Assembly: GCF_002157735.2 (NCBI RefSeq)
Contig: NZ_AP018690.1
Location: 496,001 to 560,000, forward strand
From: Vibrio aphrogenes
GTDB lineage: Bacteria; Pseudomonadota; Gammaproteobacteria; Enterobacterales; Vibrionaceae
DNA: 64,000 nucleotides
Reading direction: 5' to 3'
Shown here: positions 37,323-46,381 of the stretch, piece by piece
Layout: each line of letters opens with the position of its first letter
Position numbering within the stretch: position 1 is the stretch's first letter
Program-made: the position numbers and the translations under genes
Notes under the pieces: generated by a model
What the model saw: only the letters and a program-made list of their open reading frames with translations
Databases searched by the model: none
What the model was told of the DNA's origin: nothing

Positions 37323-40300
37323 TTAAGACTTCGAAATACGGAATGAAGCATCAAGCTCACTCATCCCTAAGCCATTGCGTTTGTGTACTTTTATTTGTAC
37401 TGGGATCCGTTCTTTCATGGCTTCAATATGGCTAATCACGCCAATCATTTTACCCGACGCATTTAAATTATCTAATGCATTCAGTGCGATATCTAACGTA
37501 TCAGCATCTAAAGTACCAAAACCTTCATCTAAAAATAAAGAATCAATGCTGGTTTTGTGACTCACTAAATCAGAGAGTGCCAAGGCCAATGCTAAGCTCA
37601 CCAAGAAGCTTTCTCCACCCGATAATGTTTTCGTATCACGCAACGCATCACCTTGCCAGGTATCAATGACAGATAACGCTAAACCGTCTGCATAAAAAGT
37701 GACATCGTCACGCGAGCCATTTTGGTTAATGCTACTTCGTTGTAATAAGTATCGTCCATGCAGGCGCTCTAACTGTTTATTTGCCAAATACACTAAGTTA
37801 TCTAACGTTAAACCTTGGGCAAACTTTCTAAATTTATCACCACTTTTCGAGCCTATCAGTGAATGTAGATACTGCCAATCATCATATTGCAGGCGCGCCT
37901 GTGTGATTTTTTCAAATAAAGCCTGTTGATTTTGTTTGCGGCTATGATTCGATTGCAGTTCATGCTCAACCTGTCCGGTACGATAAGCCTGTGTATCCAA
38001 GGTTTTCAACAGTTGCTGTTGCTGCATTTGCACCTCAGTTAAAGGCACTCGCTGCCAAGATTCCGCATTCGGATGCGCCGCTACTTTTTGCTCATGCTGC
38101 TGTGCCTTCTCGACTAGCGCTTGAGCTCGTTGCAATTGATCATTAATCCCTTGCTTCAGAGTCAATAATTCTTGTCGCGTTTCAGGCGCTAATAAGGCTT
38201 GTTCAAAATCCTCTTGCTGGCTAAATGGGCTTGCCTCTAATGCTTCTTGCCAAGCTTGATAGTAACGTTGCTGTAATTGCTTTTGCTGAGTAAGTTGTGT
38301 GGTGAAGCTTTCTAATTCCCCTGTCAATTTCTCTAACAAAGTTTGCAATTGATAAAACGCTTGTTGTGCATCGGTTTGCCGCTTTTCTTGATTTTCTAAT
38401 GCTTGCTGGCTAGCCATGCGTTCATCAGCAACATGTCTGGTGCCAAACAGCGCTTGACGTTGTTGTTTTAGGCGCGCTAAAGATTCCGTTTCGCTGGTTA
38501 AGGCTTTTTGAGTGGTGGTTAGCCCATCGGTTACGTTGACCAGCTCTTTTTCTAAACGTGTTAATGTTTGCTGGTTTTGCTCTAGTTTATGTTTTAGCTC
38601 GGTGTGCAATTGTTGCTTTTGCTGCCAAAGTGCTAAAGCTTGCTTTCTTTGTTCTAGCCATTGTTGTAAATGACTTACTTGGTGAGGATGATTTTCCACA
38701 TCATATTCTGGTACGCCATAACCTAACGATAGCCAGTGTTGTACTAATTGTTCATAACTTGCCACGAGCGCTTTTTTCTCATCTTGTAAACGCTGAGCTT
38801 GTTGATGATCTTGTTGACTTAACGCATTCAGTTGCTGCGTCATTATTTCTAATGCAGCTTTAGCTTTATTATTGTCATTAGTCGCCACGTGTAAGGCTTC
38901 TTTTGCCTCATAACATTGCTTTTCTAGTGTGAGCAATTGTTGACGTTGTAATTTAAGACGCTCAATGGTGACTGGTAGTGTGACTTCAAGCTGTTGCAAA
39001 CTCACTGCATCGTCAATCGTAAACACAGTTAAGCCTGTGTCGCTAAAAAGTTGTGCCCATTGTTGCTTTAATAACGCTAACTCTTGTGTATCTTGCGTTT
39101 GGTGCTTGCTCAACTCTTCAAGATAACGCGTCACTGAATCAAGCTGAGTACGCGCTTTCATACCATTAGCTTCAATCTCTTGTTTTTCAGCCTGCGCTTG
39201 TTCTTTGTCTACAATAATTTGTGAACGATTAACCTGCAGACCTTGCTCTAGTATCGGGTGCTCTAATGAGCCACACAACGGACACGCCTCTCCTTGAGCC
39301 AATTGCGCCCGAAAGTCAGCAAACTGAGTGTCATGATCAATCAGCTTAGTGTAACTTTGTATTTGTGCTTCTTTGGCTTTATAAGCTTGACGCAATAATA
39401 CACACTGCTCGGTCAGCTTTTGGTGTAATTGCTTTTTCGAGGTTAACAGTTCCGCTTCTTCTGTAATTTTAGAAGACAATTTCAACCACGAATCGTGTTT
39501 AAGCCTTAATTGATAACAAATGTGTAACTGCGTATTGGCTTGCTCTAAAGCGGTATTTAAAGCTTCTTCATTGTGAGCAATGCTGTCTTTAAATTCGTTG
39601 GTACTTTTCTGTGCCGCTTCATACACACTGCGCTTGGTCGCAACATCAAGATCAAGTTGTTTAACACGAGCAGTTTCTGATTGAAACGTTTGTTCTAACT
39701 TAGTTTTATCAGTTTGTTGCTGCTGCAAGGCTTTTTGTTGTAGAGCTAACAACTCACCTTTTTGAGCTAACTGTTGGACTTGCAAGCCCCAGCTATTTAA
39801 GTGCTGCGTCAATTGTTCATCATTCGCATGCGCCGTTAAGTACGCATCACAGTCTGCTTTTTGAGTTTGTTCTTGCTTAAGGGTTTGCGTGATCTTGACG
39901 ACTTCTTGTTGCTTATCATGATGGGCTTGGCTTGCTTGTTGATAACGCTCGGTTAATTCATTCACTTTCGTTGTGATATGTTGAATTTGGTTATCTAAAG
40001 GCTGCACTTTGTCATCAATTAACGTTAATAAATCATGGTGCGATTTTTTGTGCTGTTGATAGCTAAGAGCGGCTTGCTCCAATACCTGTTCCTTGGTTGA
40101 CTTTTCAGTCTGCACCTTAACAAACGCATCACGTTTCTCACTAATGAGTTTTTCAATAGCCGCAACCTGAGCGTCTGACTCTTTCCATTGTTGAAACACC
40201 GATTTTAATTGTTCCGCTGGCTCACTTGCCGCTAACTGTTCTAACTTAGGCTGAGCTATCTTTTGCTGTTCTAACGCGACATTCAAAGCCTGTTTTGCGT

Positions 40301-41081
40301 CAATGAGTTCTTTCTCTGCCGCCTGACATTGTTGCCACCATTGGCTGTGTTGCTCCCAGTGCTGCAACTTGGTTTTATTATCCGCAATAGATGTTTTCAA
40401 TTGTTGCAATTCGTCTTCAAAGTTCTGTATTTCTTCATCACTTAAAAGCTGTACGCCTTTAGCTTGCGATTCCAACTCTGCAAGCTTTTGTTTTACTTCG
40501 CTAAAATGTTCATGTACTTGTTCAGAAATCAATCCGTAAATTTCAGTGCCGGTCAACTCTTCAAGTAATTCCGCTCGTTCAGATTCTTTGGCATTGAGAA
40601 AAGCAGCAAATTGCCCCTGAGATAACATCATGGATTTAGTGAAACGTGAAAAGTCGAGACCAGTGATCTCTTTTAATAAGGCGTCTTTCTTTTTCACTTG
40701 GCTGGCGAGAACTTTTCCTGAATCAACTTCCGCAAGCTCTACAACCGCCGATTGCAAATTGCCATCCGCTTTTCCACGTGAACGACGCATGCTCCAGAAT
40801 GCACGATAAGCGATACCTTTGACTTCAAATTCCACTTCCGCCAAACACTCCGCGGTGCCTCGGGTCATGATTTCGTTCGATGAGGTAGAAATCAGCCCAA
40901 GTCGTGGCGTTTGATGGTATAAAGCCAAACAAATCGCATCAAGCAATGTCGTTTTCCCTGCTCCTGTTGGGCCCGTAATCGCGAATAAACCATTTTCAAT
41001 GAAGGGTGATTGACTAAAGTTGAGCTTCCATTCCCCTTTTAAGGAGTTCAAATTTTGAAAACGAACACTCAATATTTTCAT
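37323..41081 (-). CDS. sbcC: Nuclease SbcCD subunit C (SbcC)
   Basis: 1252 residues, an SMC/Rad50-type ATPase that with SbcD cuts DNA hairpins and processes palindromes. Walker A is GPTGAGKTTLLD near the N-terminus; two very long Gln/Glu/Lys-rich coiled coils follow, separated by the zinc hook CPLC (about residue 598, in QGEACPLCGSLEHP); the C-terminal lobe has LSGGESFLVSLALAL and SLFLDEGFGTLDADTLD. It is longer than E. coli SbcC (1048) because of extra coiled coil. Its start overlaps the sbcD stop (TAATG). Confidence 0.95.
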   Translation of the reverse strand: MKILSVRFQNLNSLKGEWKLNFSQSPFIENGLFAITGPTGAGKTTLLDAICLALYHQTPRLGLISTSSNEIMTRGTAECLAEVEFEVKGIAYRAFWSMRRSRGKADGNLQSAVVELAEVDSGKVLASQVKKKDALLKEITGLDFSRFTKSMMLSQGQFAAFLNAKESERAELLEELTGTEIYGLISEQVHEHFSEVKQKLAELESQAKGVQLLSDEEIQNFEDELQQLKTSIADNKTKLQHWEQHSQWWQQCQAAEKELIDAKQALNVALEQQKIAQPKLEQLAASEPAEQLKSVFQQWKESDAQVAAIEKLISEKRDAFVKVQTEKSTKEQVLEQAALSYQQHKKSHHDLLTLIDDKVQPLDNQIQHITTKVNELTERYQQASQAHHDKQQEVVKITQTLKQEQTQKADCDAYLTAHANDEQLTQHLNSWGLQVQQLAQKGELLALQQKALQQQQTDKTKLEQTFQSETARVKQLDLDVATKRSVYEAAQKSTNEFKDSIAHNEEALNTALEQANTQLHICYQLRLKHDSWLKLSSKITEEAELLTSKKQLHQKLTEQCVLLRQAYKAKEAQIQSYTKLIDHDTQFADFRAQLAQGEACPLCGSLEHPILEQGLQVNRSQIIVDKEQAQAEKQEIEANGMKARTQLDSVTRYLEELSKHQTQDTQELALLKQQWAQLFSDTGLTVFTIDDAVSLQQLEVTLPVTIERLKLQRQQLLTLEKQCYEAKEALHVATNDNNKAKAALEIMTQQLNALSQQDHQQAQRLQDEKKALVASYEQLVQHWLSLGYGVPEYDVENHPHQVSHLQQWLEQRKQALALWQQKQQLHTELKHKLEQNQQTLTRLEKELVNVTDGLTTTQKALTSETESLARLKQQRQALFGTRHVADERMASQQALENQEKRQTDAQQAFYQLQTLLEKLTGELESFTTQLTQQKQLQQRYYQAWQEALEASPFSQQEDFEQALLAPETRQELLTLKQGINDQLQRAQALVEKAQQHEQKVAAHPNAESWQRVPLTEVQMQQQQLLKTLDTQAYRTGQVEHELQSNHSRKQNQQALFEKITQARLQYDDWQYLHSLIGSKSGDKFRKFAQGLTLDNLVYLANKQLERLHGRYLLQRSSINQNGSRDDVTFYADGLALSVIDTWQGDALRDTKTLSGGESFLVSLALALALSDLVSHKTSIDSLFLDEGFGTLDADTLDIALNALDNLNASGKMIGVISHIEAMKERIPVQIKVHKRNGLGMSELDASFRISKS

Positions 41082-42373
41082 TATTTAGAATCCTCATTAG
41101 GCTTTGGTTCAGTTTCGGTCATGTCGTTTTCCAGCTTCATTACAATTTGTTGAAATTGCTCGCTGATCCTTTGTTTTCGTAATTCGGCTTGTTCACCCTC
41201 AAAATGTTCAATACTCAGGCGCTTATTAAATACCTCATAGGGCGTTAATTCAGCTAAGGTTTCTTTACTCTGTTGAGTTAAAGATTGCGACTGTTGAGTA
41301 CGACTGCGTCGCAGTTGTAAAACTTCGACGTTATAGCCTTCTGTTATTGCTTGTATTCGAGATTGTAAATCTGACAAATAATCATCATGCTCAACATGAA
41401 TACATAACCATACGGTTTGGGGACAATGTTCAAACTGCTGTAGTTGTTGCTCTAATGATTCCAGCGTACCTTTGAGTGTCGCCATAGGCTGAAATAGCGG
41501 CACTGAAATAGGCTCTATACGCTTGTTCTGATCGGTAAACTCTATTAAGACAATTTGTTTATTCGACATTGATTCATCATTAATAGACACCCCTTTAATT
41601 TCATCAAAACTAAGAGGAATAGGTGAACCGCTATAACGGATAGAATCAGACTTCGCCACTATTTGAGGACGATGAATATGGCCTAGCGCAATATAATCGA
41701 CCGGTGGAAATGCTTTTGCATCAAAGGCTTCTAAACTACCAATATAAATATCGCGCACTGATTCTGAGCTGGTCACGCCAAGTGCCGTCAAATGGCCCGT
41801 CGCCACAATAGGTAAAGTTTTATTGGTTTCTTGCTGCAAACGAGCCTGTGTGGTCAGGGCCAACTGATGCAATTTCTCATAATGGCGTTTAATTGCCGCG
41901 CCCAGTGCTTGATTCTTGTCAATACTGCTGTCACCGGCGCTACTTTGCACGACATCTCGAGGACGAATAAACGGTACCGCGCAAATAATCACGCCGGGTT
42001 GACCTTGACGATCATTTAATACCAGTACTTGATCCGTTAGCTCTTCAGAGGTATTAGCAATCACATAGGTATTTAAGCATGCCAGCAACTGTTTCGATTC
42101 ATTAAGCATCGAGACCGAGTCGTGATTTCCCCCCAGCACCACTAGAGTCACACCAAGTTGATTAATTTTGACAATAAATTGGTTATACATCTCACGGGCA
42201 TAACTAGGTGGTGCCCCAGTATCAAAAACGTCACCAGCAATAATTATCGCATCAATATCGTGTTTTAAAACGACGTCTAACAACCAGTCAATAAAAGCTT
42301 GATGCTCCTCTTTACGATTTTTAGTAAAAAAGTTTTGACCTAGATGCCAATCAGAAGTGTGCAGGATTTTCAT
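41081..42373 (-). CDS. sbcD: Nuclease SbcCD subunit D (SbcD)
   Basis: 430 residues, the Mre11-type Mn2+-dependent nuclease of the SbcCD complex. Phosphoesterase motifs are visible in order: HTSDWHLGQ, AGDVFDTGAPPSYAR, VLGGNHDS, GHLTALG and DYIALGHIHRPQ. The C-terminal ~130 residues form the capping and SbcC-binding part and are acidic at the end. The stop overlaps the sbcC start by one base, so the subunits are translated together. Confidence 0.95.
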   Translation of the reverse strand: MKILHTSDWHLGQNFFTKNRKEEHQAFIDWLLDVVLKHDIDAIIIAGDVFDTGAPPSYAREMYNQFIVKINQLGVTLVVLGGNHDSVSMLNESKQLLACLNTYVIANTSEELTDQVLVLNDRQGQPGVIICAVPFIRPRDVVQSSAGDSSIDKNQALGAAIKRHYEKLHQLALTTQARLQQETNKTLPIVATGHLTALGVTSSESVRDIYIGSLEAFDAKAFPPVDYIALGHIHRPQIVAKSDSIRYSGSPIPLSFDEIKGVSINDESMSNKQIVLIEFTDQNKRIEPISVPLFQPMATLKGTLESLEQQLQQFEHCPQTVWLCIHVEHDDYLSDLQSRIQAITEGYNVEVLQLRRSRTQQSQSLTQQSKETLAELTPYEVFNKRLSIEHFEGEQAELRKQRISEQFQQIVMKLENDMTETEPKPNEDSK

Positions 42374-42460
42374 TACGAGCCTGTAAACCAGTTAATAGAG
42401 ATGGGAAGATTGTGCCATAAACAATTGAATATGAAAGCAAGCACTGACGATTTTAAGATA

Positions 42461-42491
42461 TAAAAAAAGCCCAGGAAATTTAACCTGAGCT
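42461..42491 (-). terminator. Orphan minus-strand terminator upstream of sbcD
   Basis: On the minus strand AGCTCAGG pairs with CCTGGGCT (one G-U) across an 8-nt loop and runs into seven U residues. No coding gene ends here. Confidence 0.75.
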
Positions 42492-42975
42492 TGTTACAAA
42501 AACCATTACAAAAGTAACAGCCAGCTATGCGTAACCATGGTAAGTGTGTGCTGTTAGGTTTAACTGATCGGCGGCCAAACCAAAAGTTAAACAAGCACTA
42601 GGTATGTAACTAATGGCGCTACATTACCCATACATAAAGGGTAAAACAGGGTAATAACCAAGGATTATTATCGCCTTATCTTCTACTCTTCATGCATTTG
42701 GTAAGCCGACTCCATTGTCAGCTCATTATTTCTATGGATTCATATAGGCATACATAAACCCTAAAATCGTGAAGTATTCTAACGTTTCTCTCTCAAGCTG
42801 TCACCAAAAGCGTGATATCACTCGACAATAGCTTTGATTTAATGACATTTTTGTCTTAATTGGAATGATACCAGTCACAATATCAATCACAAAAGAAAAC
42901 TTTAGGTTAATTGCGTTAATTATGTGGGGCATTTTCGTGACAGGTGAGTGTCAATTTCTACAAAATGAATACAAT

Positions 42976-43002
42976 AAAAATGCCCACCGCAGCGAGCATT
43001 TC
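42976..43002 (-). terminator. Terminator of the csgDEFG operon
   Basis: On the minus strand AAATGCTC and GGGCATTT arms enclose GCTGCGGT and end in TTTTTATTG, about 55 bp after the csgG stop. Confidence 0.65.
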
Positions 43003-43057
43003 ATCAAATAATCCAATACAGGTGATACTTCATCACATAACTGGCTCAAAAAGCTTG

Positions 43058-43891
43058 CTATAGAACCTCAACAGCATCATCAACATAACGTTTAAATACT
43101 GGATTTTCCAACTCTTGCATACTTGCAGGGTTCCACAACCGATTTTTTATCCCTTTGACCACTAAGTAAATTACGGCGGTATCAATAGCCGACATTAAGG
43201 CAATATTAACAGGTTCATTGTTGGTATAACCCATTTCAATCTCTAACAAATCTTTATAATCAATATATCGAAAAGCTCCCGCTGTCATTTCATAGGACAG
43301 AATCGTTTTTGTGGTTGTAACACTCGATAGGATCTTACCCGTTCTCACATCAACGGAACGTAGATTTACCGTGATCTGATCTGTCCTATATTGACCTGAA
43401 GCGCCAATACCAAGGTACCTCGCCCCTAAACCACCTGTTTTTATATTGGTATCATAAGCTACAATCCCCCCTTCAATTAAAATATTGGCAGACTGTAATG
43501 AAGGCAGATCATTTCCCTGATTGAATGCATCCCCTTTTGATTGAGCTGCACGAATAATTTTTCGCTCAGTGAGTAGATTCTGTAAGCCCTCTCGCTCTAA
43601 TGGCGCAAACCAACCAGAGTCAATTAAAGACATAGTTAATAACGATGTCGCACCTTGAGAGACTGCGGTAGAGAAGTTGCTGTTTGGTTGCGGACGATAT
43701 TGTCCGGTTTGATCTCTAAAGTTATACACCGACACCATCACCACGCCTTGGGGTTTCGGAAGACTGATCAGATCTTTATAAGCGGCCCCTCGATACATCA
43801 GTTTGGATTCTTCTTCTGTATCTGGAATAGAAATAGAGTTAGAACACGCGGTCAACACCATCAATATGGCTGCAAAGTAAAATTTTTTCAT
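43058..43891 (-). CDS. csgG: Curli secretion channel CsgG
   Basis: 277 residues from the ATG at 43891. A lipoprotein signal ends in LTAC, and the mature protein matches CsgG: DLISLPKPQGVVMVSVYNFR, DQTGQYRPQPNSNFSTAVSQ, then SGWFAPLEREGLQNLLTERK and LIEGGIVAYDTNIKTGGLGA. CsgG nonamers form the outer-membrane pore through which CsgA and CsgB leave the cell. GGAG lies 8 nt before this ATG; the in-frame ATG 15 bp upstream overlaps that site. Last gene of the csgDEFG unit. Confidence 0.93.
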   Translation of the reverse strand: MKKFYFAAILMVLTACSNSISIPDTEEESKLMYRGAAYKDLISLPKPQGVVMVSVYNFRDQTGQYRPQPNSNFSTAVSQGATSLLTMSLIDSGWFAPLEREGLQNLLTERKIIRAAQSKGDAFNQGNDLPSLQSANILIEGGIVAYDTNIKTGGLGARYLGIGASGQYRTDQITVNLRSVDVRTGKILSSVTTTKTILSYEMTAGAFRYIDYKDLLEIEMGYTNNEPVNIALMSAIDTAVIYLVVKGIKNRLWNPASMQELENPVFKRYVDDAVEVL

Positions 43892-43907
43892 TGCTCTATA
43901 CTCCATA

Positions 43908-44312
43908 TCAATTACCTAAAGGGTCACTAACTTGAATAATGGAAGACTCACCTGTGACTTTGTCATAAATATTTAAGGTCAATCCACCATTTCCGTCATC
44001 CACTACATTGAGAATGAAATCATCGGTTTCCAGCTGTCCACCGTCCGATTTTCCGGAACTCACATCATCTAACAAATTGTTGAGTAGTCGAGATTGCAAG
44101 GTGGTTTGTAATCTATCGGCTGCAGTTAAACCAAGTTCATCATCAGGCTCATATTGATTGATAGCGTTCGCAATATTAAGCAGGTGAGTTCCATTGTAAG
44201 GGTTTCCCCCAAAACTGGGATTAACAGGTTGATAGATAAGCTCTGTTGCACTGACATTTAATATCGTTGATAACGTACTAAATAATAATAAATTTCTGAT
44301 CGTCCTTTTCAT
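43908..44312 (-). CDS. csgF: Curli assembly factor CsgF
   Basis: 134 residues with a signal peptide (MKRTIRNLLLFSTLSTILNV, cut near SA-TELIY). The mature start LIYQPVNPSFGGNPYNGTHL is the CsgG-pore-binding segment diagnostic for CsgF, followed by NAINQYEP. CsgF sits in the CsgG opening and positions the CsgB nucleator at the cell surface. The ATG at 44312 is favoured by AAAGG 7 nt upstream over an ATG 21 bp earlier that lies inside csgE. Confidence 0.93.
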   Translation of the reverse strand: MKRTIRNLLLFSTLSTILNVSATELIYQPVNPSFGGNPYNGTHLLNIANAINQYEPDDELGLTAADRLQTTLQSRLLNNLLDDVSSGKSDGGQLETDDFILNVVDDGNGGLTLNIYDKVTGESSIIQVSDPLGN

Positions 44313-44322
44313 AAATACACCT

Positions 44323-44796
44323 TTATAGCTCATCAGGAGCGAGATCGGTTTTATCGGAATACTTCCTTTCTAACTTCCACTTCAATAAATAATAGGAAAT
44401 ATTATCAACAGCTTGTTTGGCTTTTAATTCAGCCTGTTGTAACCCTGGAGACAAACTTGTTCTATATATTGGTGTGTTAAAATGAAAAACAGTAATAATA
44501 CTGCCAGACAAAGCAGTGGGTCTTTCTTTAACACTTAAATTGATTGATAAATCTTCGTGTTGCTCATTTAAGTTTTGACTAAAGTAAAAGTAAAAATTCC
44601 TACCCAGCACTGTCATGGTTTGGTCAATTATAATCCCATCAATCCCTCCTTCATTACTTGGTAATATTGCACTTTCATTTAGACTTCCTTTTTCTTCTAT
44701 TATATTTTTTGCATCATTCCCACTTTCACCTCTAACTAATTCAATCGTAGATATAAAAACAAAAAACAAAAGGAATAAAACAGGATTAATTTTCAT
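44323..44796 (-). CDS. csgE: Curli periplasmic adaptor CsgE
   Basis: 157 residues with an N-terminal hydrophobic signal (VLFLLFFVFISTIELVRG). The mature part has GIIIDQTMTVLGRNFYFYFS, LSINLSVKERPTALSGSIIT and IYRTSLSPGLQQAELKAKQA, conserved in CsgE, which caps CsgG and delivers curlin subunits. About 25 residues between signal and domain are extra compared with E. coli CsgE. The start overlaps the csgD stop (ATGA). Confidence 0.9.
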   Translation of the reverse strand: MKINPVLFLLFFVFISTIELVRGESGNDAKNIIEEKGSLNESAILPSNEGGIDGIIIDQTMTVLGRNFYFYFSQNLNEQHEDLSINLSVKERPTALSGSIITVFHFNTPIYRTSLSPGLQQAELKAKQAVDNISYYLLKWKLERKYSDKTDLAPDEL

Positions 44797-45443
44797 AGTG
44801 CACCGTCAAATTTATATTTCTTCGCCCACATTAAAGCTTGCAACCTATTCCTAACTTTTATTTTCTTAAACACATGATGCAAATGAGTTTTTACGGTATT
44901 TTCACTCACAAATAATTTTTCGGCTATTTGCCCATTAGATGAACCAAGCAATAACAACTTTAAAATCTCTTCTTCTCGAGAGGTAAGATCGGCATACGCT
45001 CTCGATGAGACAGAGTCATTTTCTCTATAATATTCAATTATTTTTTGGGCTATTTCATTAGATAAGCTAAACCTACCCGTTAGAATTCCTTTTAAACCAT
45101 CAGTGATATGATCCAAACTATCATCCTTGAAAAACACACCAACCACATTCGAAAACTGCAATACAAAAGAAATCTTAATATCTCTATTATTATTAATTAA
45201 TACTTCCTTAACTTTTCTGTCATGGTTATTGACTGTATTGAGATATAAATTCACCATATCATCTTTAATATATTCCATATCTAATATAAACACTGACTCT
45301 CTATAAGGGTAAACCTCAATTAAATCAATGAAAAAAGAAAATGTAATGGGTTCAAATTTTCTCTTAAATTTAATTTCTAAATTTTCTTTCAATAGAGATG
45401 ATTGTAAAGTCTTACTCGTAACCAAGTAAATTTTTTCATCCAT
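44793..45443 (-). CDS. csgD: LuxR-family curli regulator CsgD
   Basis: 216 residues from the ATG at 45443, preceded by AGGGGG. The N-terminal half is a divergent receiver-like domain (VFILDMEYIKDD region) and the C-terminus a LuxR helix-turn-helix: LTSREEEILKLLLLGSSNGQ, then KLFVSENTVKTHLHHVFKKI. In enterobacteria CsgD activates csgBA and cellulose synthesis. Being first in csgDEFG and divergent from csgB fits control of both units. The AT-rich codon use differs from most neighbours. Confidence 0.9.
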   Translation of the reverse strand: MDEKIYLVTSKTLQSSLLKENLEIKFKRKFEPITFSFFIDLIEVYPYRESVFILDMEYIKDDMVNLYLNTVNNHDRKVKEVLINNNRDIKISFVLQFSNVVGVFFKDDSLDHITDGLKGILTGRFSLSNEIAQKIIEYYRENDSVSSRAYADLTSREEEILKLLLLGSSNGQIAEKLFVSENTVKTHLHHVFKKIKVRNRLQALMWAKKYKFDGAL

Positions 45444-45801
45444 GTAATCCCCCTTAATTAACCTCATCCATAGTGAAACAACTTATGTTCAAGCGTAGAC
45501 AAGTACCCTGAAACATCCACTTACACCACTCATCAAAATAACTGTTTCTTTACATTCTCACTTATAAGAAATAGTCAACATTTGTTGCACAATAAAGATC
45601 ACCAATATCAAATTAAAACACTTATAAGATAAACTTTTGTTTTAAACGGAATAAATAACATTAGAAACATACATTCAAAACCATAAGAGTTTAATAACTT
45701 AAGTTTAATAAAATTTATCAATAATCAACTGAAAGTTTATAGCTACAACCATAACTAAACACCATAATCTCTATTAAATAAACACAAGGGAACCGCATAA
45801 A
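45444..45801. other. csgD-csgB divergent promoter region, 358 bp
   Basis: Very AT-rich, as is the csg intergenic region of enterobacteria where H-NS and several regulators bind. Both curli units start here. I cannot assign individual sites; AGGGA at 45787-45791 is the csgB ribosome site. Confidence 0.65.
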
Positions 45802-46362
45802 ATGTTTACAATAAAAGAAAAAAAATTTTTATGCATGATAACTATTTTTAACATGGGCATGACATTTAATGTCGCTTATGCAAATCAAGATCTTGCAACC
45901 AGTGAGCTCAATAAATACTCAGAGCTCAATAACCAAGCAAGTATCCTAATGAGCGGCAATAAAAATCACGCTTATATACAACAAGAAAATCATCATGAAG
46001 GCAGTAACATTGCCTCCATATCGCAATACGGAAATTCAAATAAATCATCGATAAATCAAGGAGGTTCATCTAACAGCGCCGATATTAGTCAAAATGGTAA
46101 TGCTAATCTCGCTGTTATTTTACAAAACGGTAAAGGTCACAATGGTGAGATTATGCAAGAAGGAGATGAAAATACCGCCGTGTTAAGCCAGTCAGGTTTA
46201 AATAAAGAAGGTTCTATCTCTCAGACAGGAAACGACAATCTTGCCTACATCGTCGACAACAGCAGTGTAACCATGTCTGGTTATAACATTAATCAATCTG
46301 GACAAAGTGGTTTGATAATAATTAATGGCATGAATCGAAACATCACCATGACATTAAAATAA
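45802..46362 (+). CDS. csgB: Curlin minor subunit / nucleator CsgB
   Basis: 186 residues with a signal peptide (cleavage near VAYA-NQ). Mature protein has about six imperfect ~22-residue curlin repeats of pattern SxxxQxGxxNxAxIxQ, for example IASISQYGNSNKSSINQGG, ADISQNGNANLAVILQNG and GSISQTGNDNLAYIVDN. The last repeats deviate and end NITMTLK. CsgB sits on the surface and seeds CsgA polymerisation. It is first in csgB-csgA-csgC, 19 bp before csgA. Confidence 0.9.
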   Translation: MFTIKEKKFLCMITIFNMGMTFNVAYANQDLATSELNKYSELNNQASILMSGNKNHAYIQQENHHEGSNIASISQYGNSNKSSINQGGSSNSADISQNGNANLAVILQNGKGHNGEIMQEGDENTAVLSQSGLNKEGSISQTGNDNLAYIVDNSSVTMSGYNINQSGQSGLIIINGMNRNITMTLK

Positions 46363-46381
46363 ATAATAGAAGGAATTTATT

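Larger units (their letters stand above)
42374..43057. other. Non-coding region between sbcD and csgG, 684 bp
   Basis: It contains two minus-strand terminators (42461-42491 and 42976-43002). The right one ends the csg operon. The left one has no gene in front of it, so the ~480 bp between may hold a small RNA read on the minus strand; TTACCC/GGGTAA elements at 42625-42655 form a stem there. A 73-codon TTG-initiated frame in this part runs through the terminator and is not credible. Confidence 0.5.

Noticed and set aside
37475-38863. Plus-strand open frames inside sbcC
   Set aside because: They are shadows of the strongly biased coiled-coil codons on the other strand; none has a recognisable domain or ribosome site.
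42373-42594. 73-codon minus-strand frame upstream of sbcD
   Set aside because: TTG start, no ribosome site and the frame runs through a strong terminator hairpin, so the sequence is better explained as non-coding RNA or spacer.
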